This document shows positions 9,048 to 14,688 of a DNA stretch of 15,465 bases, piece after piece. A program made the position numbers and the translations under genes. Below the pieces are notes generated by a model. That model was given only the letters and a program-made list of their open reading frames with translations, ran no database searches and was not told the origin of the DNA. The stretch is from Eubacterium sp. UBA3720. Lineage in GTDB: Bacteria > Bacillota > Clostridia > Lachnospirales > Lachnospiraceae. How positions within the stretch are numbered: position 1 is the stretch's first letter; each line of letters starts with the position of its first letter. Location: the NCBI GenBank assembly GCA_002371335.1, contig DFHP01000106.1:20014-35478 (forward strand). Direction: 5' to 3'.

Positions 9048-9078
9048 AAAACGATCCTCCCCATTTATTCAATCACTA

Positions 9079-10032
9079 TCAAGTCATCATTTTTTTCACA
9101 CAAGCAATTATTTCGCTTTCGGAATAACCATACTTTTTCTGCTGTTCATCGCCTGCACCAAATCCTGCATACACCTGAGGAATACCAAACCTTTTGAACT
9201 GTTTTGGGTAATAATTGGTGTCCAAAAAATAATCCGCCAAAGAACTGGCCAGGCCGCCCTCCATTAAATGATCTTCCCACACGATAATTCCGTTGGTTTC
9301 CTTTATTGCCTTTTTGACAGTTTCCTGATCAAAGGGCTTTATCGTATACATATCGATAACTCGAATATCAATCCCTTCTTTTTCCAGCGCTTTGGCAACA
9401 TCCAATGCTTTTCCTACCATTTCTCCATGACAAATAATAGAAATATCTTTACCTTCACGCACTGTAACACTTCCTCCAATTTTAAATTGTATTGTTCCCG
9501 GCTCATAGATTTGACGATCCTTTTTTCCTTGAGCAAGACGAATATACATTGGACCGTTATAATCCATTGAGAGTTTAAGAATATCTCTTATCATATTTGG
9601 ATCTCCAATAGAGAGAACCGTCATATTGACCATGGATTTAAGAATAGCAATATCCTCCATTGCATTGTGCGTAGAACCGCCTCCGGAAGTTAATCCTCCT
9701 CCTGTACCAATAATACGTACCGGTAAGTTCTGATAACATACATCGGTACGAACTTGCTCACAGGCCCTCATGGACAAAAAAGGAAGCATACCCATTACAA
9801 CCGGGATATTTCCCTCAAGCGCAATACCCGCCGCAACACCGATACAGTTTTGTTCTGCAATACCCACATCAATATATCGTTCCGGATAATTCTCTTTAAA
9901 CTCAATCAGATTCATTGCTACATCAGGTGTACATACAAACAGCTTTTGGTTTTCCGCCCCAATTTCATTAAGAGCAGATCCAATAACGCTTCTTGCAGAA
10001 ATCCATTCTCCAAAATTAAATGATCCAGCCAT
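9079..10032 (-). CDS. Transketolase, C-terminal half; altered substrate pocket (desmolase-B-like candidate)
   Basis: A 317-aa pyrimidine-binding plus C-terminal half of a split ThDP transketolase, working with the N half upstream (1-nt overlap, TAATG, translational coupling). E60 in DVGIAEQN is the Glu that activates ThDP, and F85 is a candidate aromatic stacking residue. By-eye alignment to E. coli TktA gives R358=R14 (kept), S385=N41, H461=T110, R520=Q168, D469=G118 and H473=H122 (kept). Thus three of four phosphate-contacting residues and the substrate Asp are replaced. The usual D-G-x-T-H-Q is G-G-S-T-H-N here. This suggests a non-phosphorylated substrate. Candidates are a neutral ketose or the C17 ketol side chain of cortisol-type steroids (DesB-like). 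The fold assignment is firm; the substrate is not. Confidence 0.93.
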   Translation of the reverse strand: MAGSFNFGEWISARSVIGSALNEIGAENQKLFVCTPDVAMNLIEFKENYPERYIDVGIAEQNCIGVAAGIALEGNIPVVMGMLPFLSMRACEQVRTDVCYQNLPVRIIGTGGGLTSGGGSTHNAMEDIAILKSMVNMTVLSIGDPNMIRDILKLSMDYNGPMYIRLAQGKKDRQIYEPGTIQFKIGGSVTVREGKDISIICHGEMVGKALDVAKALEKEGIDIRVIDMYTIKPFDQETVKKAIKETNGIIVWEDHLMEGGLASSLADYFLDTNYYPKQFKRFGIPQVYAGFGAGDEQQKKYGYSESEIIACVKKMMT

Positions 10033-10886
10033 TATTTTGCCTCCCTTCCGTATATTTTGTTAATGCTATTAATCGCTTTTTCGTAATCGGTCTGATTCAG
10101 GCTTCCTGCATGCCATCCGATATTTCGCTCCATAAAATCTACGCCTTTTCCTTTTATTGTATTTGCCACGATCGCAGTAGGACGATCAAAATCAGAACCG
10201 GGAAGATTATCCAACGTATCTATTATTTCTTCCATGTTATGTCCATCTATCTCCTCAACATTAAATCCGAAAGCCCGCCATTTATCTGCATATGGATCCA
10301 GAACTGTTACCTCTTCCGTGTGACTGCACATCATCTGTTTATTACGATCGATAATAACAATAAGATTTCCAAGTTCCCGGGACCTTGCTGAGATAGCGGC
10401 CTCCCAGATAGATCCTTCACAAGATTCGCCATCACCCACCATACAAAAAACGCGGTGTTTCTGTTTCTTTGCTTTTGCCGCAAAAGCCATACCTACTGCC
10501 ATGGGGAGTCCATGACCAAGTGATCCCGAAGAACATTCAAGAGCCGGAAGTCTTACACGACACGGATGCATTCCAAATGCGCTGTCAAGCTTTCCATATG
10601 TCTTTACCAATTCATCATAATCAAAGAACCCTCTTAAACACATTGCAATATACATACACACCGCGCCGTGACCTTTGCTTAAAATGAATCTATCCCGTTC
10701 CGGCATACGTATATCATTAGGATCAATATTCATCCCGTGATGAAATAGTCCGATCAAGAGATCCGTCATAGATAGATCTCCGCCTATATGTACTGATCCT
10801 TCATACTGTACACAGAGATCCAGTAGCTTTTTGCGCATTTCAAACGCCAGATTTTCAAGATTTATGATTTCTTGCCTGTCTGCCAT
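10032..10886 (-). CDS. Transketolase, N-terminal half (ThDP-binding; desmolase-A-like candidate)
   Basis: A 284-aa pyrophosphate-binding half of a split transketolase, first gene of the operon. The ThDP motif GDGESCEG begins at 151 and ends with N182 (VIIDRN). Active-site histidines match E. coli TktA: H33 (VHIGGD)=H26, H73 (SKGH)=H66, H107 (GMHP)=H100 and H259 (GWHAGS)=H261. SSGSLGHG (119-126) is the conserved cofactor loop. The start is ATG at 10886 (MADRQEIINL), because AAGGAGG lies 7 nt upstream; an in-frame Met at 10928 has no such site and would add 14 residues. Together with the C half it should transfer a two-carbon ketol unit from a ketose-like donor. The known alternative for such pairs is steroid side-chain cleavage (DesAB of C. 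scindens). Confidence 0.94.
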   Translation of the reverse strand: MADRQEIINLENLAFEMRKKLLDLCVQYEGSVHIGGDLSMTDLLIGLFHHGMNIDPNDIRMPERDRFILSKGHGAVCMYIAMCLRGFFDYDELVKTYGKLDSAFGMHPCRVRLPALECSSGSLGHGLPMAVGMAFAAKAKKQKHRVFCMVGDGESCEGSIWEAAISARSRELGNLIVIIDRNKQMMCSHTEEVTVLDPYADKWRAFGFNVEEIDGHNMEEIIDTLDNLPGSDFDRPTAIVANTIKGKGVDFMERNIGWHAGSLNQTDYEKAINSINKIYGREAK

Positions 10887-10954
10887 AATCGTTCCTCCTT
10901 TTATTTTTTTGATGTCCTTATTTTGCAACTAAACCTGTTGATGCGGCTTTAATG

Positions 10955-10969
10955 TATGACAATATCATA
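10955..10969. promoter_or_regulatory. Palindrome over the -10/start of the transketolase operon
   Basis: TATGACAATATCATA has perfect 5-bp arms around a 5-bp centre. It overlaps the proposed -10 box and covers the likely start site, a position suited to repression. Its TGACAA core recurs in the 11042-11057 palindrome 85 bp away. Whether a protein binds is unknown. Confidence 0.35.
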
Positions 10970-10992
10970 TTTTTGCCTTTATATTCTGTCGA
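10964..10992 (-). promoter_or_regulatory. Promoter of the transketolase-symporter-dehydrogenase operon
   Basis: On the minus strand -35 TCGACA (10992-10987) and -10 TATGAT (10969-10964) are separated by 17 bp, each matching five of six consensus bases. Transcription would start near 10957, giving a leader of about 70 nt before the ATG at 10886. One copy of the ATTTTCAGACT repeat ends 4 bp upstream of the -35, the usual place for an activator of the AraC type. Confidence 0.65.
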
Positions 10993-10996
10993 TTGC

Positions 10997-11099
10997 ATTT
11001 TCAGACTTGTTTCTCTGCATCTTGTCCTTTTTTAACATTTTTGACAAATAATTGTCATTTTTCCAAATAGAAATAGTTATATTCACTTATTTTCAGACT
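10997..11099. promoter_or_regulatory. Pair of 11-bp direct repeats, candidate AraC operator
   Basis: ATTTTCAGACT occurs exactly at 10997-11007 and 11089-11099, same orientation, start-to-start distance 92 bp. AraC-family proteins commonly bind direct repeats. The copy next to the operon -35 would suit activation, and the distal copy could form a loop or serve the divergent gene. Assignment to the AraC protein at 3725-4663 is inference. Confidence 0.45.
11042..11057. promoter_or_regulatory. Perfect palindrome TGACAAATAATTGTCA in the divergent regulatory region
   Basis: TGACAA and TTGTCA flank a 4-bp ATAA centre. The site lies about 50 bp upstream of the transketolase-operon -35 and between the two ATTTTCAGACT repeats. 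A dimeric repressor or activator other than AraC would bind such a symmetric site. Confidence 0.4.
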
Positions 11100-11241
11100 G
11101 CAATTTGGTTAATTTGCTTATTCCGTAAAAAAGGAAAGTTCTTTTATTCTAATATCAAATAAGCTGCAAACAATTAATTATAAAAAGTTCAGTTTTATCT
11201 CCTGATTACAGTCGTCGATGCTATAATATCTGTCCGAAAAA

Positions 11242-11263
11242 AGCATCATATATATGCTACAAT
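11242..11263 (+). promoter_or_regulatory. Candidate promoter and overlapping palindrome for the plus-strand dehydrogenase
   Basis: An extended -10, TGCTACAAT, ends at 11263, about 65 nt before the ATG. No good -35 is seen at the right distance. AGCATCATATATATGCT (11242-11258, 5-bp arms) overlaps its TG element, a possible operator. A second TATAAT occurs at 11222-11227, also without a good -35. The rest of 11100-11240 is AT-rich with no recognised feature. Confidence 0.3.
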
Positions 11264-11329
11264 TTATTTGTAACTATTTCGAAGTTTAATAAGACCAGAG
11301 TTTCCATACATGGTCAGGAAGGAGACGAT

Positions 11330-12430
11330 ATGATCAAAATCAGAGCTGCTGTTACTAATGCAAAAAGTGAACCCTTTAAAATCCAAGAAGTAAACCTTGA
11401 TGCTCCGAAGTCTCATGAAATACTGGTACGGATGGTTGCCAGCGGTGTCTGCCACACTGATGCGGCAGTCCAACACCAGTTCATTCCTGTTCCGCTGCCT
11501 GCTGTGCTTGGGCACGAAGGTGCGGGTATTGTAGAAAAAACAGGCCCTGATGTCACTGAATTTAAAGAGGGAGATCACGTTTGTGTCTCCTTTGGTTTCT
11601 GCGGCATCTGTAAGAATTGCAGATCCGGGCATCCGGCTGCCTGTGTAAATCTGAACAAGATCAATTTTGGCGGTATTCAGCCAGATGGGACAACACGTCT
11701 TTCCCTTCCCGACGGCAGAAAACTATCTACCTTTTTCGGACAATCTTCGTTTGCCAGTCATATCGTGGTAAATGAAGCCGCCGCTGTCAAAGTAGAAGAC
11801 ACTGACATTGACCTCGGTCTTGTGGCGCCGATCGGATGCGGCATTCAGACAGGTGCAGGCGCCGTACTCAATGTTCTCCATCCGGTCTTCGGATCCAGTA
11901 TTGCTGTCTTTGGCTGCGGAACAGTCGGTATGAGCGCTATTATGGCTGCAAAGATTGCCGGGTGCGAAAAGATCATCGCGGTAGGCGGTAATCCGAAAAG
12001 TCTTTCACTCGCGCTTGAACTGGGTGCCACTCATACTATCAACAGAAAAGAATGTAGTGATATTCAGGGTACGATACACAAACTGACAAACGGGGGCTGT
12101 GATTATGCAATTGATACCTCAGGCAATGCTGATTTTGTAAAAAAGATGCTTGGAAGTGTGGGATTTCTCGGCAAGGGCGTCATTCTTGGCGCTACAGGAG
12201 AAGTGACTTTTGATATTCAGAATGAGCTTATGGGTGAGTTTAAATCTTTACTCGGCGTAGTGGAGGGCGATTCAATACCCAAGCTCTTCATTCCAAAATT
12301 GATCGAATACTACAAGCAGGGACGATTCCCTATTGATAAACTCATCAGATTTTACAGATTTGAAGAATTAAACGAAGCATTGGAAGCATCCAGCCGGGGC
12401 GAATGCATCAAAGCCGTTGTGCGCATGTAA
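11330..12430 (+). CDS. Zinc alcohol dehydrogenase, aryl-alcohol/class III-like (COG1062 type)
   Basis: A 366-aa cytosolic zinc dehydrogenase, the only plus-strand gene, transcribed away from the transketolase operon. Catalytic-zinc ligands are C41 (GVCHTD), H62-E63 (LGHEGAG) and C170 (VAPIGCGIQTG). Structural-zinc cysteines are C91, C94, C97 and C105. The dinucleotide loop is GCGTVG (185-190). The end of the second Rossmann strand reads IIAVGGNPKS, so the Asp that normally binds the NAD ribose (Asp223 in horse liver ADH) is Gly209, suggesting NADP use or relaxed specificity. ATG at 11330 follows AAGGAGA. It belongs to a different subfamily from the two operon dehydrogenases and looks richer in G+C, closer to the housekeeping genes. 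It may reduce an aldehyde product of the transketolase, or be unrelated. Confidence 0.92.
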   Translation: MIKIRAAVTNAKSEPFKIQEVNLDAPKSHEILVRMVASGVCHTDAAVQHQFIPVPLPAVLGHEGAGIVEKTGPDVTEFKEGDHVCVSFGFCGICKNCRSGHPAACVNLNKINFGGIQPDGTTRLSLPDGRKLSTFFGQSSFASHIVVNEAAAVKVEDTDIDLGLVAPIGCGIQTGAGAVLNVLHPVFGSSIAVFGCGTVGMSAIMAAKIAGCEKIIAVGGNPKSLSLALELGATHTINRKECSDIQGTIHKLTNGGCDYAIDTSGNADFVKKMLGSVGFLGKGVILGATGEVTFDIQNELMGEFKSLLGVVEGDSIPKLFIPKLIEYYKQGRFPIDKLIRFYRFEELNEALEASSRGECIKAVVRM

Positions 12431-12435
12431 ATAAC

Positions 12436-12500
12436 AAAGTCCGCGAGCCGGACTTTGCACGCCGCCGCACGGCAGCGCAGCTGCCTTCCTCTGTGCGGCG
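12436..12500 (+). terminator. GC-rich tandem stem-loops after the plus-strand dehydrogenase
   Basis: The first hairpin is AAAGTCCG/CGGACTTT (12436-12456, 8 bp, 5-nt loop), starting 6 bp after the stop codon. A second nested structure has outer arms CGCCGCAC/GTGCGGCG (12463-12500) and an inner hairpin GGCAGC-GCA-GCTGCC (12471-12485). Neither is followed at once by a T-tract; TTTGGTTTTA comes about 20 bp later. They may act as 3' mRNA stabilisers or as a repeated chromosomal element rather than a simple terminator. Confidence 0.45.
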
Positions 12501-12559
12501 TGTGCATCCCCCGGACGGTTTGGTTTTATAGTAAATAATCGAATTTCCCATAAAAGCTA

Positions 12560-12592
12560 AAAGAGGACTGCCCTTACGGGACAGTCCTCTTT
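12560..12592. terminator. Strong bidirectional terminator between rplL and the dehydrogenase
   Basis: An 11-bp stem AAAGAGGACTG/CAGTCCTCTTT, one mismatch, then CCC/GGG around a tetraloop. On the minus strand the tail is TTTTAGCTTTTATGG and on the plus strand TTTCACTG. It lies 25 bp beyond the rplL stop and would end both convergent transcripts. It separates rplJL transcription from rpoB. Confidence 0.9.
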
Positions 12593-12617
12593 CACTGTAA
12601 GGAATATTAAATTCAAA

Positions 12618-12992
12618 TTACTTAAGAGTAACTTTTGCACCTTCAGCCTCAAGCTGTGTTTTGAGGTCTTCAGCCTCAGCTTTGGAAACGCCCTCTTTGA
12701 TTACCTTCGGAGCGCTGTCTACAAGGTCTTTAGCATCTTTCAGGCCGAGACCTGTAGCTGCACGAACGACTTTGATAACTTTAACCTTGCTTGGTCCAAC
12801 GTCTGTCAGCTCTACGTCGAACTCTGTCTTCTCTTCAGCTTCCTCAGCTGCGCCGCCTGCTGCTGCAACTACAACGCCTGCTGCTGCAGATACGCCGAAC
12901 TCTTCCTCGCAAGCTTTTACCAGCTCGTTAAGCTCTAATACGGATAACTCTTTGATAGCTTCAATAAACTCAGCTGTTGTCAATTTTGCCAT
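12618..12992 (-). CDS. rplL: Large-subunit ribosomal protein bL12 (L7/L12)
   Basis: A 124-aa stalk protein of the 50S subunit, binding L10 as dimers and recruiting translation factors. The N-terminal dimerisation segment (MAKLTTAEFIEAIKELSVLE) leads to the Ala/Gly-rich hinge (about 35-55, AAAGVVVAAAGG) and the factor-binding domain (DVGPSKVKVIKVVRAATGLG, GAKVTLK end). The start is ATG at 12992 with GGAGG eight bases upstream; an in-frame ATG five codons earlier overlaps that site and is rejected. It follows rplJ closely and is ended by the terminator at 12560-12592 instead of leading into rpoB. Confidence 0.98.
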   Translation of the reverse strand: MAKLTTAEFIEAIKELSVLELNELVKACEEEFGVSAAAGVVVAAAGGAAEEAEEKTEFDVELTDVGPSKVKVIKVVRAATGLGLKDAKDLVDSAPKVIKEGVSKAEAEDLKTQLEAEGAKVTLK

Positions 12993-13038
12993 TTTATTTT
13001 CCTCCATTATTTCTTATTTTCAAATTATAGATCTCTGC

Positions 13039-13539
13039 TTATTCAGCAGCTGCCTCGCCGTCTTTCTCAGCGATCTGTTTAATAACACGAGCGAAGTTTG
13101 CGACAGGTGACTGCATACTTCCAAGCAGTCTGCCAAGAAGGATCTCTCTTGACGGGATATCGGAAAGTGCCTCGACACCCTTTGCGTCATAGTAGTCGCC
13201 TTCAACCACGCCGGATATAAGCTCGAGCTTTTTGTTCTTCTTTGCGAATTCTCCAAGAACACGCGCCGGTGCTGTTGCATCATCTTTGGAAACTGCAAGA
13301 GCGTTTGTTCCTTTCAGATCTTTGCAAAGAGCCTCGCAAGGTGTTCCCTGGAACGCGAAGTTCATCATCGTGTTCTTATAAACTTTGTAGACAACACCAG
13401 CTTCTCTGAGTTTCTTACGAAGTTCTGTGTCCTGCTCAACTGTAAGTCCGCTGTAATTTACAAGGACAGCTGCGCTGGCTCCATCGATAACGCCCGCAAT
13501 CTCTTCAACAACCGGTCTTTTCTGCTCTACCTTTGCCAT
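13039..13539 (-). CDS. rplJ: Large-subunit ribosomal protein uL10
   Basis: A 166-aa protein anchoring L12 dimers to 23S rRNA, and the autoregulator of rplJL through the leader RNA. The start MAKVEQKRPVVEEIAG at 13539 follows AAGGAGGT about ten bases upstream. An in-frame extension to 13605 would run through the leader attenuator and is rejected. Typical segments are VNYSGLTVEQDTELRKKLRE and VYKNTMMNFAF. The acidic Ala-rich tail (EKDGEAAAE) is usual for the L12-binding end. It has its own promoter and leader, so it is partly uncoupled from rplKA. Confidence 0.98.
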   Translation of the reverse strand: MAKVEQKRPVVEEIAGVIDGASAAVLVNYSGLTVEQDTELRKKLREAGVVYKVYKNTMMNFAFQGTPCEALCKDLKGTNALAVSKDDATAPARVLGEFAKKNKKLELISGVVEGDYYDAKGVEALSDIPSREILLGRLLGSMQSPVANFARVIKQIAEKDGEAAAE

Positions 13540-13578
13540 GAATCGGTGTACCTCCTTATAGAATTTGTGTACAGCGCG

Positions 13579-13610
13579 AAAAAAATCCCGTCTGTCCTTA
13601 GACATACGGG
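13579..13610 (-). terminator. Attenuator hairpin of the L10 leader
   Basis: On the minus strand CCCGTATGTC-TAAG-GACAGACGGG (one internal mismatch) is followed by A and seven T (13586-13579). It lies 40 bp upstream of the rplJ start, so it is a conditional terminator in the leader. Confidence 0.85.
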
Positions 13611-13702
13611 CTGCAATTCCAAATAATATAATATCAGAATCTCATCCTCGGCAGGCGTTCTTAACTTATGCCTTTCGGCACCTGCTGTCTTCGGCGCGAT
13701 AC
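13611..13702 (-). ncRNA. Ribosomal protein L10 leader (cis-regulatory RNA)
   Basis: The region contains the conserved L10-leader core: GAAGACAGCAGG, a hairpin TGCC-GAAA-GGCA (13680-13669), TAAGTTAAGAACG and CCTGCCGAGGA. GCAGG (13685-13681) pairs with CCTGC (13655-13651) around the hairpin. In Firmicutes the L10-L12 complex binds such RNA and favours premature termination at the downstream hairpin, which is present here. The boundaries are set from the promoter and the attenuator. Confidence 0.85.
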
Positions 13703-13708
13703 TTGAGT

Positions 13709-13737
13709 ATATTATCATACGAAATTAAAAACGTCAA
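13709..13737 (-). promoter_or_regulatory. Promoter of rplJL
   Basis: On the minus strand -35 TTGACG (13737-13732), 17-bp spacer and -10 TAATAT (13714-13709), with an extended TG one base before the -10. Transcription starts near 13702, directly ahead of the L10 leader. Confidence 0.85.
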
Positions 13738-13764
13738 TATCTTTACTCAATACATGTTAAGACC

Positions 13765-13816
13765 TTTACAAATTTAAGGACGCCATTGCCTTTATCAAAT
13801 TTAAGGCGTCATTATC
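13765..13816. repeat. Imperfect tandem repeat, two 26-bp units
   Basis: Units 13765-13790 and 13791-13816 share AAATTTAAGG followed by CG(C/T)CATT. GACGCC at 13779-13784 and GGCGTC at 13805-13810 also form inverted arms. It lies between the rplA terminator and the rplJ promoter. It may be remnant duplication or an upstream element of the rplJ promoter. Confidence 0.5.
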
Positions 13817-13854
13817 AATGCGGCGATCCGGAACCGATGTCCGGCACATAACTC

Positions 13855-13887
13855 AAAAAGGACCCCGGTACATCCGGGATCCTTTTT
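13855..13887 (-). terminator. Intrinsic terminator after rplA
   Basis: On the minus strand a 14-bp stem AAAAAGGATCCCGG/CCGGGGTCCTTTTT (one G-T pair) around a 5-nt loop, with the T-run as part of the 3' arm. It lies 18 bp after the rplA stop and is symmetric, so it could work in both directions. It separates rplKA from rplJL. Confidence 0.9.
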
Positions 13888-13904
13888 CTGTCTGTTTTTT
13901 ATTT

Positions 13905-14597
13905 TCAGGATAATTTCATCGGGTTTACGCGAACGCCAGGGCCCATTGTAGGAGCGATCGTTACGCTTCTGAGGAACTGACCCTTAACAGCCGCTGGTCT
14001 TGCCTTGATGATTGCTCCCATTAGCGTCTGGAAGTTTTCCGCTAATTTTTCCTCTGAGAAAGAGGCTTTTCCAACCGGCACGTGAATGATATTGCTCTTA
14101 TCAAGACGGTACTCAACTTTACCTGCTTTGATATCATTGATAGCTTTCGTAACATCCATTGTAACTGTTCCGGACTTCGGGTTTGGCATTAATCCCTTCG
14201 GTCCGAGGATTCGTCCGAGACGTCCGACAACGCCCATCATATCAGGTGTAGCTACTACTACGTCAAAATCCAGCCATCCTTCTTTCTGGATCTTCGGGAT
14301 GAGTTCCTCAGCGCCTACGTAGTCAGCACCTGCAGCCTGAGCCTCGTCAGCTTTTGCGTTCTTTGCGAATACAAGAACTTTTACTGTCTTACCAGTTCCG
14401 TGAGGAAGTACTACTGCACCACGGATCTGCTGATCAGCATGACGTCCGTCACAGTTCGTACGGATATGTACTTCAACTGTCTCATCAAATTTAGCAGTTG
14501 CAATCTTCTTTACTGTTGCAATTGCCTCTTCCGGATCATAAAGCTTTGTACGGTCTACTGCTTTTGCAGTCTCGTAATATTTCTTTCCATGTTTCAT
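13905..14597 (-). CDS. rplA: Large-subunit ribosomal protein uL1
   Basis: A 230-aa protein of the mobile L1 stalk of the 50S subunit; in many bacteria it also represses translation of the L11 operon. Diagnostic segments are DGRHADQQIRGAVVLPHGTG, GRLGRILGPKGLMPNPKSGT (about 126-145) and the C-terminal TMGPGVRVNP. ATG at 14597 has AGGAGG upstream. A stem-loop similar to the one before rplK lies just before its ribosome binding site. A terminator follows the gene. Confidence 0.98.
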   Translation of the reverse strand: MKHGKKYYETAKAVDRTKLYDPEEAIATVKKIATAKFDETVEVHIRTNCDGRHADQQIRGAVVLPHGTGKTVKVLVFAKNAKADEAQAAGADYVGAEELIPKIQKEGWLDFDVVVATPDMMGVVGRLGRILGPKGLMPNPKSGTVTMDVTKAINDIKAGKVEYRLDKSNIIHVPVGKASFSEEKLAENFQTLMGAIIKARPAAVKGQFLRSVTIAPTMGPGVRVNPMKLS

Positions 14598-14615
14598 TTC
14601 TAATATAACCTCCTA

Positions 14616-14643
14616 GTGGTAATTGCGGGATGGTCCCTCCCAC
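14616..14643 (-). promoter_or_regulatory. Conserved stem-loop before rplA, candidate L1-type binding site
   Basis: The 28-nt minus-strand element begins GTGGGAGGGA and ends CCCGCAATTACCAC, with only a 4-nt variable loop differing from the copy before rplK. GTGG/CCAC and GGGA/TCCC can pair. It directly precedes AGGAGG. Such GTGGGAGG leaders precede L11-operon genes in other Firmicutes (from memory), where L1 autoregulation is plausible. Confidence 0.55.
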
Positions 14644-14688
14644 GTCTTATGCGAATCTTTATCGCACTTTCCGATAATGTTCGTCTGA

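Noticed and set aside
5387..10886. Apiose (AptAB) or sulfoquinovose (SqwGH) transketolase pathway
   Set aside because: No kinase for apulose, and no sulfosugar isomerase or sulfolactaldehyde reductase is seen. The phosphate-pocket losses also argue against a sugar-phosphate substrate. Not fully excluded, because partner genes could lie elsewhere.
9079..10886. Deoxyxylulose-5-phosphate synthase
   Set aside because: The split architecture, short halves and N-half motifs fit transketolase, and a DXS would be a single chain of about 620 residues.
10032..10928. Longer start for the transketolase N half at 10928
   Set aside because: The extension has no ribosome binding site and runs through the AAGGAGG that serves the ATG at 10886.
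3426..12617. Integrative element, prophage or transposon bringing in the locus
   Set aside because: No integrase, transposase, tRNA target or matching terminal repeats could be found by eye at the two junctions.
13540..13605. Longer rplJ start at 13605
   Set aside because: It would translate the attenuator hairpin, and L10 normally begins MAKVEQ-like as at 13539.
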